Shown here piece by piece: positions 44,608-52,524 of a stretch of 64,000 nt of DNA (positions are counted from its first letter, which is position 1; every line of letters begins with the position of its first letter). The DNA lies in NCBI RefSeq assembly GCF_005771525.1, contig NZ_VAVZ01000002.1, forward strand, positions 62,001 through 126,000, read 5' to 3'. The position numbers were made by a program, and so were the translations under genes. The DNA is from Nesterenkonia salmonea (GTDB lineage: Bacteria > Actinomycetota > Actinomycetes > Actinomycetales > Micrococcaceae). The notes beneath the pieces are model-generated. The model worked only from the letters and a program-made list of their open reading frames with translations. It had not been told where the DNA came from and did no database searches.

Positions 44608-45654
44608 TTATGAAGTAGTGGCATGCTCGGGTTTATCCGCAGTGCGGGTGCGCCGTCGGCGACGGCGAACAAACCGGCTCTGAACGGCCCCGGCGAGGCC
44701 GCCGGGCCACATGATCGTGACGACGATCACGAGGATGCCGAATATCAGCAGGGTGAGATTGCCGGACAGGCGGTGCTGCAGAGCAGAGGAGATGTCGGCT
44801 GCGGAGATGGCGGTGTCGATCAGCCACGGCAGCAGCACGATCAGGGCTGATCCGACGGCGGCGCCAGAGATGCTCCCGAGCCCACCGACCACCGCGGCGA
44901 CCAGCAGCAGCAGCGAAAATGCCAGGTCATATCCGCCGGGGGTGACCGACTGGGTGATGATGCACAAGGCCGCACCTCCCATACCGGCCGCCAGCGAGCT
45001 GGCGATGAAGGCTCCGACTTTGACCCGACCAGGAACCACACCGCTGAGCCGTGCGGCCGTCTCATCACCGTGGACTGCGCGCATTCGCAGGCCTGCCCGG
45101 CCTGCGCGCATCACGGCAAGGGGGGTCACCGTCAGGGCAGCGATCAGAACAGCGATCCAAGCATGCCACTGCTCGGGTGCGATGAATGACTGCAGAAGCT
45201 CAGGAACTGCCACATAGGGCGCGGAGAGGCCCTGCTCACCTCCGAGGATTCTGAGCTGACTGGCGAACGCGGGCAGTGCAATGACAAGCGCCAACGTCAG
45301 GCCTGCCAAATACGGTCCCCTTAGCCGTGCGCTGGCCAATCCCAGCAAGGTGCCCACTGCACCCGAGAGCATGATCGCACCAAGTATCCCGATCAGCACC
45401 AGGGCTGACCCGTCGACTCCCGCATCAGCTGCTGGGCCGGCGGACAACGCGTAGCCGTAGCCCCCGGATGCCATCAGCACAGCGTGCCCCAGCGAGAGCT
45501 GCCCGGTCAGTCCGATGAGCAGGCTCAGGCCTGCGACGGTGCAGAAGGTCGCGGCAATCACCGCAAGCTGATAGTTCCGGAATGAATCGAACAAAAACGT
45601 CAGTGCCAGAAGCAGCACCGTGATCAGCGCCGCCCGGAGGAAGATGTTCTTCAT
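44608..45654 (-). CDS. livM: Branched-chain amino acid-type ABC importer permease (LivM-like)
   Basis: 348-aa membrane protein with eight to ten helices. GLTGQLSLGHAVLMASGGYGYAL and RGPYLAGLTLALVIALP are the LivM signatures. The C-terminus is Arg-rich (RRRRRRTRTADK). Starts in the ATGA overlap with livH. Confidence 0.92.
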   Translation of the reverse strand: MKNIFLRAALITVLLLALTFLFDSFRNYQLAVIAATFCTVAGLSLLIGLTGQLSLGHAVLMASGGYGYALSAGPAADAGVDGSALVLIGILGAIMLSGAVGTLLGLASARLRGPYLAGLTLALVIALPAFASQLRILGGEQGLSAPYVAVPELLQSFIAPEQWHAWIAVLIAALTVTPLAVMRAGRAGLRMRAVHGDETAARLSGVVPGRVKVGAFIASSLAAGMGGAALCIITQSVTPGGYDLAFSLLLLVAAVVGGLGSISGAAVGSALIVLLPWLIDTAISAADISSALQHRLSGNLTLLIFGILVIVVTIMWPGGLAGAVQSRFVRRRRRRTRTADKPEHATTS

Positions 45655-46529
45655 GCTGTTCTCGCTTCCTTAAGGGCGAAGATTCCGCCCGGACGTATGA
45701 GCAGAACTGCGGTGAGCAGCGCGAGTACTGCCAGGGGTGCGTATCCCGCGCCCAGGTAGCCGGTCACCATAGTGATGAGCACGCCGACGATGAGTCCTCC
45801 CAGAAGCGCGCCGATCGGCGAATCCAGGCCGCCGAGCACGGCCACAGTGAAGGCTTGGACGAACAGGATGTCGGCGGAGTGAGCGCTCAGTCCGAGTTCT
45901 GTCGGTACCAGCAGCAGGGCTGCCAGGGCAGCGACCGATGCCGAGAGCATCCATCCAATGGTCACCATTCGCGGTACACGCACGCCCAGAAGTCGCGAGA
46001 CTTCCGGTGCTACGGCCGAAGCGCGCAGCTGCAGTCCGAGTGTGGACCGGTTGAACAGCAGTCCCAATCCGACCAATACAGCCAGGGCAACGACCAGGAC
46101 AAACAGATCGTAGGGCGAGAGCACCGGGATGCCGGCCACCACGAAGGGAGATTCCGAGAACGGCGCCTGCACTGGTCGATGCTCCGGTCCGAACAGGATC
46201 CCGAGGCCAGCCTGCAGGACCATCACGAGTCCGATCGCGACGATCATCCCGGGCAGGGGCGTCACGTGGGGCACTCGGCGGATGAGGCCGCGCTCGATGA
46301 TCGCTCCGAGCAGAGCGCCGGTGGCCAGCGCGGCGATCAGCCCCGCCCAGTAGGAGCCCGTCAGCCCCACCACGGTGAAGGCGACGAACACTGCCACGAT
46401 CGCCATGGCGGCTTGGGCGAAGTTGATGATCCTCGCGGCGCGCCAGATGATGACCAGAGACAGCGCGAAGAGCGCAATGACCAGACCCCGGGAGACCCCG
46501 GTGGCGAAGAGAAAGACAAAAGTTTCCAT
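45651..46529 (-). CDS. livH: Branched-chain amino acid-type ABC importer permease (LivH-like)
   Basis: 292-aa membrane protein. INFAQAAMAIVAVFVAF near the N-terminus and AVLGGLDSPIGALLGGLIVG are LivH signatures. One-base overlap with livF (TGATG) and four-base overlap with livM, so all subunits are coupled. Confidence 0.92.
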   Translation of the reverse strand: METFVFLFATGVSRGLVIALFALSLVIIWRAARIINFAQAAMAIVAVFVAFTVVGLTGSYWAGLIAALATGALLGAIIERGLIRRVPHVTPLPGMIVAIGLVMVLQAGLGILFGPEHRPVQAPFSESPFVVAGIPVLSPYDLFVLVVALAVLVGLGLLFNRSTLGLQLRASAVAPEVSRLLGVRVPRMVTIGWMLSASVAALAALLLVPTELGLSAHSADILFVQAFTVAVLGGLDSPIGALLGGLIVGVLITMVTGYLGAGYAPLAVLALLTAVLLIRPGGIFALKEARTA

Positions 46530-47287
46530 CAGAACCCCAAATACGCTTGTCGTAGTGCCGGATCGGCAGCGAGGTCGGCTGCGGGTGCGTCGACGACGAT
46601 CTCGCCCAGGCCCAGCACCACGCCCCGATCAGCGATGGACAGCGCGCTGGTGACGTTCTGTTCCGCCAGCAGCACCGTCAGCCCGGTGCGGTCTGCGGTC
46701 TCCCGCAGCAGCGTCATCAGCTGGGCCACCACGCGCGGGGCCAGTCCGAGGGAAGGCTCGTCCAGGAGCAGGACCCGCGGTTCAGAGATGAGTGCGCGCG
46801 CCAGGGAAAGCATCTGCCGCTCGCCGCCGGAGAGTTCGTGTCCCAGACTCATGCGCCGTCGCCAGAGTGGTTCGAACATCTCATACATCTGGTCAACCGC
46901 CGCGTTGCGATCACTGCGGTCCCGGTATCGCCACAGCCCTCCCAAGTGCAGATTCTCATCAACGCTGAGTTCGGTGACGACGCTGCGCCCTTCCGGAACT
47001 TGGGCAAGTCCCAGCCGCACCCGGTTCTCCACTGCGACGGAGGTGAGATCCTGTCCGTCCAGCTGCACACGTCCGGCACGGGGAGCCAGCAGGCCGGAGG
47101 CGGTTCGCAGCAGCGTTGACTTACCTGCTCCATTGGCACCGAGAAGGGCTACGACTGCCCCGTCTTGAATGTCGAGGTTGAGCTCATCGATCACGGGGGA
47201 GCCGGTGTAGGCGACAGTCAGCGACTGGAAGGAGAGCATCGGTGGACTGGTACGCCGGGGCTGGTTCTCGGTGACCACCTCAGTCAT
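46529..47287 (-). CDS. livF: Branched-chain amino acid-type ABC importer ATPase (LivF-like)
   Basis: 252-aa ATPase: Walker A GANGAGKST, LAQVPEGRSVVTELSVDENL typical of LivF, signature LSGGERQM, Walker B VLLLDEPSLGLAP. Starts with one-base overlap to livG (TAATG). Confidence 0.93.
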   Translation of the reverse strand: MTEVVTENQPRRTSPPMLSFQSLTVAYTGSPVIDELNLDIQDGAVVALLGANGAGKSTLLRTASGLLAPRAGRVQLDGQDLTSVAVENRVRLGLAQVPEGRSVVTELSVDENLHLGGLWRYRDRSDRNAAVDQMYEMFEPLWRRRMSLGHELSGGERQMLSLARALISEPRVLLLDEPSLGLAPRVVAQLMTLLRETADRTGLTVLLAEQNVTSALSIADRGVVLGLGEIVVDAPAADLAADPALRQAYLGF

Positions 47288-48015
47288 TACGCGGCCTCCA
47301 ATCCCAGATAGGCAGCTTCAACGGCAGGGTCTGATCGGACCTCATCGGGCGTGCCTATGGCGACAACCTCCCCGAAGTCCAGGACCACGACTCGGTCTGC
47401 GACCTCCATCACGAAGTCCACGTGGTGCTCCACCAACAGGACGGCATTTCCCTGGGTTCTGAGCGAGCGGACGAGATCGGCCAAATCGCTGATGTCTTCC
47501 CGACTGAGTCCACCTGCTGGCTCGTCGAGCAGGAGCAGGCTCGGGTTGGTCACCAAAGCTCGTGCCAGAGCCACGCGCTTGCGCATCGCGTAGGGCAGGG
47601 AATCCACCGGCGCCTGCGCATAGCTTCCCAGACTTAAGCGTTCCAGCATCGCCGCGGCGGTCTGAGCGGCTGCAGTGCGCTGTCGCAGGCTGGTCAGCGG
47701 GACGAGGACGTTCTCCAGGACAGTCAGACCGGAGAACAGTCCCAGCCCCTGCAGGGTGCGGGAGACGCCCTGCTCCAGCAGGGCGCTTGTGGAATCGGGA
47801 GCCGGCCGGCCGTTGATGCTGATGCTCCCAGACTTCGGCCGCACCAAAGAGCACACGGCGTTGAATACCGTGGTCTTGCCTGCGCCATTCGGCCCGATCA
47901 GGGCCACAGTTTCATCGGCTTCTACGGTGAAGCTCACGTTCTTGAGCGCAGTCAGTCCGCCGAAGGCCACGGTGAGCGCAGAGACGGTGAGTCTTGGAGA
48001 TGCGTTGCCGGACAT
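47287..48015 (-). CDS. livG: Branched-chain amino acid-type ABC importer ATPase (LivG-like)
   Basis: 242-aa ATPase: Walker A GPNGAGKTT, GVSRTLQGLGLFSGLTVLENV typical of LivG, Walker B LLLDEPAGGLS. AAGGAGGG precedes the ATG at 48015. A longer frame to 48087 would run through operator copy 3 and is rejected. The usual LSGGQ signature is degenerate (DSLPYAMRKRVALARAL), a feature found in some LivG proteins. First gene of the importer operon. Confidence 0.9.
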   Translation of the reverse strand: MSGNASPRLTVSALTVAFGGLTALKNVSFTVEADETVALIGPNGAGKTTVFNAVCSLVRPKSGSISINGRPAPDSTSALLEQGVSRTLQGLGLFSGLTVLENVLVPLTSLRQRTAAAQTAAAMLERLSLGSYAQAPVDSLPYAMRKRVALARALVTNPSLLLLDEPAGGLSREDISDLADLVRSLRTQGNAVLLVEHHVDFVMEVADRVVVLDFGEVVAIGTPDEVRSDPAVEAAYLGLEAA

Positions 48016-48057
48016 CGCCACCCTCCTTGTGATGTAGGTTACTTCCACCGTAGCGTA

Positions 48058-48077
48058 TAAACCGACTGGACGGTATG
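48058..48077. promoter_or_regulatory. TetR-type operator, copy 3
   Basis: TAAACCGACTGGACGGTATG, 43 nt upstream of livG on the minus strand, with TTGACC about 20 nt further upstream. Same element as at 34256, 39245 and 51245. Confidence 0.75.
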
Positions 48078-48126
48078 TTTTGGTCAAAAGTCGCCCAACT
48101 TCTTGAAGGGTTGATGCTCGGACGCC

Positions 48127-48876
48127 TCAGCGGCGACCGATACCGACAGTCATTCCGCCGTCGATGACCAGCTCCGCCCCCGTGATGTACCGCGAGGCAT
48201 CACTTGCCAGGAAAACTACAGCCTCCGCGACGTCGTCCGGAACGCCTCCGCGGCCCAGCGGGATCGGAAGGACCGCTGGATCGATGCGGGGGGTCATCTC
48301 AGTGTGGATGAAGCCAGGATGAACCGAGTTGACGCGAATGCCGGCTGCTCCGAGTTCCACCGCCAGCGACTTGGTCAGACCGCTCACGCCAAACTTCGCT
48401 GCAGTGTAGCCGTGCAGCCGCGCGCTTCCGCGCAGGCCTTCGACTGAGGAGATATTGATGATCGCTCCGTGGCCGGCTTGCTTCATGGCAGGCACGACTG
48501 CCCGGCCACCCAGAAAGGTTCCGGTGAGATTGACGCCGAGGACTGCGTCCCATTTTGCGCGGGTGAAGTGTTCAATCGGAGCCGCGTTGGCGATCCCGGC
48601 GTTGTTCACCAGCACATCAAGCCTGCCCCACTCGGCGATCGTGTCTTCGACCAGTTGGTCCCAGGCTTGCTCATCAGTGACATCCAGGTAGGCGAACTGT
48701 GCACGCTCGCCCAGCTCCTGCGCCAGCGAGCCCCCGAGGTCTTCCAAGATGTCAGCGATCACTACCTTGGCTCCTGTCGCGTGCAGGGCGCGCGCGTAGG
48801 CCTCGCCGAGTCCGCGCGCTGCGCCGGTGACGATCGCCACAGACCCGGCGAGGCTGGAAACTTCGCTCTGCGTCAT
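48127..48876 (-). CDS. SDR-family oxidoreductase
   Basis: 249 aa: TGAARGLGEAYARAL cofactor loop, NNAG, NISSVEGLRGSARLHG and YTAAK pair, ending IDGGMTVG. GAGGCGGA precedes the ATG. Last of a four-gene unit (SDR, TetR, quinone-oxidoreductase-like, SDR). Probably a hydroxyacyl-CoA or alcohol dehydrogenase; substrate unknown. Confidence 0.9.
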   Translation of the reverse strand: MTQSEVSSLAGSVAIVTGAARGLGEAYARALHATGAKVVIADILEDLGGSLAQELGERAQFAYLDVTDEQAWDQLVEDTIAEWGRLDVLVNNAGIANAAPIEHFTRAKWDAVLGVNLTGTFLGGRAVVPAMKQAGHGAIINISSVEGLRGSARLHGYTAAKFGVSGLTKSLAVELGAAGIRVNSVHPGFIHTEMTPRIDPAVLPIPLGRGGVPDDVAEAVVFLASDASRYITGAELVIDGGMTVGIGRR

Positions 48877-48889
48877 TGCACAGTCCGCC

Positions 48890-49903
48890 TCAGTCGCTGA
48901 CTGCGATCACGACTCGTCCGACAGTGTCACCGGTGGCTAACCGCGCGATGGCGCTCGGCGCCTCAGCGAAGGCGACGATGTCGTCGATCACCGGGTTGAT
49001 GGATCCGGCCTCGGCCAGAGCTACCAGGTCCTCGTGGGCGGCGTCGACGAGCTCGGGCAGTCGCTGCTGATAGAGCGCCCAATGCAGCCCAAGCACCCCG
49101 TAGTTCTTCACCAGCGCGTGGTTCGCCCGGGCTGCGGGTATCTCACCGCTGGCGAAGCCGACTACGACGATCCGCCCCTCGAAGGCGACACACTTGGTTG
49201 ACTGCTCGAACGCGGTGCCGCCCACCGGATCAAAGACAACATCTGCGCCGGCGCCTTTGGTGAGCTCCTTGACCCGCTTGGCCAGGCCGTCGCCGATCTC
49301 GGCGCGCACGATCACCTCTGAAGCACCGGCGGCTCGTGCCGTGTCGGCTTTGGCAGCGGAGCCGACGACCCCGATGACGCGTGCCCCTGCTGCCGCGCCG
49401 AGCTGCACTGCGGCGGTGCCTACTCCACCGGCAGCCGCATGGACCAGGAGCGTCTCTGCCTGCTGAAGCTGGGCGCGGCGGTGGAGTCCGAACCAGGCGG
49501 TCTGGTAGGCGATTGTCAGGGCAGCCGACTGTGCATCATCCAGCGAAGCCGGTGCGGAACGCACACCGGAGGCGGGCACTGCGGCGTATTCGGACAGGAC
49601 CCCGATCTCGGAGGCAACTACGCGATCCCCCAGTGCCACGCGGGTCACTCCCCCACCGACGGCGACCACATCGCCGCACAGCTCGATTCCGGGGGTGAAC
49701 GGCAGCTCCGGCTGCACCTGGTACTGCCCACGGGCGAGCAGCACGTCGGGGAAGTTCACAGCTACCGCCCGCACGCGCAGAAGCACCTGATCGGGACCTG
49801 GGGAGGGCACCGGGACGTCATCCAGGCGCATCACCTCCTGCGGTTCGCCATGTTCGGTGACTCGCCATGTGCGCATGGTCCCTGGGATGGACGAATCGGT
49901 CAT
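48890..49903 (-). CDS. NADPH:quinone oxidoreductase-like, zinc-independent MDR-family enzyme
   Basis: 337 aa, medium-chain reductase. NFPDVLLARGQYQVQPELPF is the QOR hallmark, the Rossmann loop is AAAGGVGTAAVQL, and no zinc-ligand cysteines are present. May reduce an enoyl-CoA or quinone. Overlaps the TetR gene by 4 nt (ATGA). Confidence 0.9.
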   Translation of the reverse strand: MTDSSIPGTMRTWRVTEHGEPQEVMRLDDVPVPSPGPDQVLLRVRAVAVNFPDVLLARGQYQVQPELPFTPGIELCGDVVAVGGGVTRVALGDRVVASEIGVLSEYAAVPASGVRSAPASLDDAQSAALTIAYQTAWFGLHRRAQLQQAETLLVHAAAGGVGTAAVQLGAAAGARVIGVVGSAAKADTARAAGASEVIVRAEIGDGLAKRVKELTKGAGADVVFDPVGGTAFEQSTKCVAFEGRIVVVGFASGEIPAARANHALVKNYGVLGLHWALYQQRLPELVDAAHEDLVALAEAGSINPVIDDIVAFAEAPSAIARLATGDTVGRVVIAVSD

Positions 49904-50484
49904 GATGCTTCCTTCCGTATGCCGCTCAGGAACAGATCAGTGAGGTGCTGAGCCACCTCTTGCTTAGTCTCCGGGCCTTCGGGGGAGTACCAGTGCGAGA
50001 GGTAGTGCAGGTCGCTGAAGAAGTGCGCGATGAGCACTGATCGTGGGATGTCGGTCCGGAAGGAACCCTCGTCCTGACCGCGCTCGATCAGAGCTGCGAT
50101 GCGGTCGTGATACTCACGACGACGCCGGGTCACCTCAGCGCGCCGGGGTTCGCTGAGCAGGTGCATGCTTCGGAAAAACACGGTACCTTCGGGCAGGAAA
50201 TCGATCGAGGTCTCGATCACATCCACGCAGACCTCCCGCAGCACCTCTTCAGCGCTGCCGCCTTTGCTCAGCGCCGCTTCCAGATGGGAGCGCTGCAGCG
50301 AGAGCAGGCGCTCATAGATGCCGAAGAGCAGGTCGTCCTTCGACTGAAAATAGTGGTACATCGCCCCCTTGGTCACACCTGCGGCCGCGACGATCTGCTG
50401 CACGCTGGTGTTGGCGAATCCTTGGCTGGCGAACAGATCTACGGCCACGCGGGTGACTCGGTCAGCAACATTTGAGTTCTTCAT
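49900..50484 (-). CDS. TetR-family regulator, candidate controller of the ACCGAC operators
   Basis: 194 aa. N-terminal helix-turn-helix (SVQQIVAAAGVTKGAMYHYFQSKDDLL) and a C-terminal ligand domain with EGTVFFRSMHLLSEPRR and SDLHYLSHWYSPEG, similar to acyl-CoA-responsive regulators such as KstR2/FadR types. It lies in the unit driven from operator copy 4, so it likely represses itself, and it is the only regulator next to any of the four sites. An acyl-CoA ligand is likely from the controlled genes. Confidence 0.88.
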   Translation of the reverse strand: MKNSNVADRVTRVAVDLFASQGFANTSVQQIVAAAGVTKGAMYHYFQSKDDLLFGIYERLLSLQRSHLEAALSKGGSAEEVLREVCVDVIETSIDFLPEGTVFFRSMHLLSEPRRAEVTRRRREYHDRIAALIERGQDEGSFRTDIPRSVLIAHFFSDLHYLSHWYSPEGPETKQEVAQHLTDLFLSGIRKEAS

Positions 50485-50489
50485 GGTGT

Positions 50490-51236
50490 CTAGTCTGACT
50501 CCCCGGAGGTGATGCTTGCACCGCCGTCGATCTTTATGGTCTGGCCGGTGATCCAGGAGGCGTCGTCGGAGAGCAGGAATGCCACTGGGCCGGCCACGTC
50601 CTCGGGCTCGCCGAGACGTCCCAGTGGGTAGGCGCTCCCAGCCTGGTCTTCTCGACCTTCGTAGAGCGCTCGAGCCAATTGGGTCTTCACCACTGCAGGT
50701 GCGACGGCGTTGACCCGCACCGCAGGTGCCAATTCGTGGGAGAGCTGTTGCGTGAGGTTGATCAGCGCTGCTTTGGAGACGCCGTAGAAAGCGATGTTGG
50801 GGCTAGCTGTTGTGCCGGCGAACGAGGCGATGTTGACCACCGAGCGTTCAAGTCCCGCCGCCACGGCGTCACGGGTCCACTCGAATGCCGCCAGCACGTT
50901 GACCTCGAAGATCTTCCGCACCACGTCCGGATCAACATCGAACGCTGGCCCATAGGCGGGGTTGATGCCGGCGTTGTTGACCAGATGGTCCAGGCGGCCG
51001 AAACGCTCGAATGCATGCAAGATTGCTGCGGCGCGGTGATCAGGGTCATCGGCCTTGCCCGCCACTGCTGAGGCCCGCTCTGCCCCGAGATCCGCCACGG
51101 CCTCATCCAACGCGGTCTGACCGCGTCCGGTGAGCACCACAGCGCCTCCTTCAGCAACGAGCCGACGCGCCGTCGCCAAACCGATACCTCTGCTGGCACC
51201 GGTGATCAGTGCCACCTTGCCGTCGAATGTCTGCAA
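50490..51236 (-). CDS. SDR-family oxidoreductase
   Basis: 248 aa: TGASRGIGLATARRL loop, NNAGINPAYG, YGVSK pair, IDGGASIT end. Starts at TTG (51236) with GGAG 5 nt upstream; no ATG fits. First gene of the unit under operator copy 4, which ends only 9 nt upstream of the start codon. Probably reduces or oxidises a hydroxy/keto acyl intermediate. Confidence 0.88.
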   Translation of the reverse strand: MQTFDGKVALITGASRGIGLATARRLVAEGGAVVLTGRGQTALDEAVADLGAERASAVAGKADDPDHRAAAILHAFERFGRLDHLVNNAGINPAYGPAFDVDPDVVRKIFEVNVLAAFEWTRDAVAAGLERSVVNIASFAGTTASPNIAFYGVSKAALINLTQQLSHELAPAVRVNAVAPAVVKTQLARALYEGREDQAGSAYPLGRLGEPEDVAGPVAFLLSDDASWITGQTIKIDGGASITSGESD

Positions 51237-51244
51237 AATATCTC

Positions 51245-51264
51245 CATACCGTCTGGTCGGTTTA
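51245..51264. promoter_or_regulatory. TetR-type operator, copy 4
   Basis: Minus-strand reading TAAACCGACCAGACGGTATG, differing from copy 3 at two positions. It sits between the start codon at 51236 and a TATTAA stretch, i.e. over the probable transcription start of the SDR-TetR unit. It is also 124 nt upstream of the plus-strand alcohol dehydrogenase. Confidence 0.78.
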
Positions 51265-51387
51265 ATAGGTGTAGACTAGCACTTGCTTGGCGACCTTGGC
51301 CAGCAGTTCGGGACGGCGAACCTCAGCGAAGGCTTCTGTCACCAGCCCCCGCGCGAGCACTGTCCGCAATACCTATGGAGCGAAACG

Positions 51388-52524
51388 ATGACGACACGGA
51401 GAATTCGCGGAGCTGTCCTGACCGCTTCAGGAGCTGAAGCCCCCTATCAGGACAGCCTGCCGCTGCAGGTCCGTGATGATCTCGCACTGTCCGAACCGGG
51501 TCATGACGAGCTGCTTATCCGCATAGAAGCGGCAAGTGTGTGCCACTCTGATCTCTCGGTGATCAATGGCGATAGGCCCAGACCAATACCTATGCTGCTG
51601 GGACACGAATCGGCCGGAATTGTTGAGCAGGTAGGTCCAGGCAGCGAGGATATCTCGGTCGGGCAGCGCGTGGTGATGACGTTCCTCCCCCGGTGCGGCG
51701 ACTGTGCAGGGTGCTCCTCCGAAGGGGTAATTCCCTGCACCAGCGGAAGTCGCGCGAACGAGAACGGCACCCTGCTCAACGGTGACCGGAGACTGGCTGA
51801 CTCCATGGGCAATGAGATTCACCACCATATGGGTGTCTCAGCTTTTGCCACATACGCGGTGGTTTCCAAACGTTCGGTTGTCCCGGTGGCAGATGATGTC
51901 CCGCCTGAGATTGCTGCTCTACTTGGCTGCGCCATGCTCACCGGCGGTGGAGCGGTGTTGAACGTGGCGAAACCTCAGCCTCAGGACCATGTGGCTGTCA
52001 TCGGCCTGGGCGGCGTCGGAGCGAGCGCTCTGCTGACTGCCCTGGCATTGGACGTCAAGCGGGTCACGGCAATCGACACCAATGAGAGCAAGCTCAACTT
52101 CGCCCGCAGGCTCGGCGCCCACGAAGTGCTGACCCCCAATCAGGCTGAAGACCAGAATATGGCCTTCGACGTCGTGATCGAGGCAGTTGGACACCCTCAA
52201 GCGTTTGAGGCCGGATACCGGCTCCTAGGCAGCGGCGGCCGCCTCGTCACGGTGGGGCTGCCGCGGCCCGGAAGCCAGGCAGTGATTGACCCGCTCACCC
52301 TGACTGCGGGCAATCGCTCGGTCCTGGGAAGCTACCTCGGCACCTCCGTCCCTGATCGGGACATCCCCATCTTTGAACAGCTCTGGCGTCAAGGACGCCT
52401 CAATCTCGAAGCTCTCATCACCAGCACGAAGACTCTGGACGAGATAAATGAGGCCATGGATCTGTTGGACCAGGCCCGTGAAGTTCGTCAGATCATCAGT
52501 TTTGGTCAGCGGCTGCCGAGCTGA
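51388..52524 (+). CDS. Zinc-dependent alcohol dehydrogenase, class III-like
   Basis: 378-aa MDR-family enzyme. Catalytic zinc ligands: Cys in SVCHSD and HE in GHESAG; structural zinc: four Cys in RCGDCAGCSSEGVIPC. Rossmann loop GLGGVGASAL. GGAG precedes the ATG at 51388. Divergent from the SDR unit across operator copy 4, so possibly co-controlled. Its last 29 nt overlap the end of the convergent amidase gene. Confidence 0.9.
   Translation: MTTRRIRGAVLTASGAEAPYQDSLPLQVRDDLALSEPGHDELLIRIEAASVCHSDLSVINGDRPRPIPMLLGHESAGIVEQVGPGSEDISVGQRVVMTFLPRCGDCAGCSSEGVIPCTSGSRANENGTLLNGDRRLADSMGNEIHHHMGVSAFATYAVVSKRSVVPVADDVPPEIAALLGCAMLTGGGAVLNVAKPQPQDHVAVIGLGGVGASALLTALALDVKRVTAIDTNESKLNFARRLGAHEVLTPNQAEDQNMAFDVVIEAVGHPQAFEAGYRLLGSGGRLVTVGLPRPGSQAVIDPLTLTAGNRSVLGSYLGTSVPDRDIPIFEQLWRQGRLNLEALITSTKTLDEINEAMDLLDQAREVRQIISFGQRLPS

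Noticed and set aside
45855-47168. Plus-strand open frame of about 437 codons opposite livH/livF
   Set aside because: Antisense shadow of two firmly identified importer genes; composition rich in Ser/Arg/Gln with no domain.
48016-48087. Longer livG start at 48087
   Set aside because: It would place operator copy 3 inside the coding region, and a strong AAGGAGGG site precedes the ATG at 48015.
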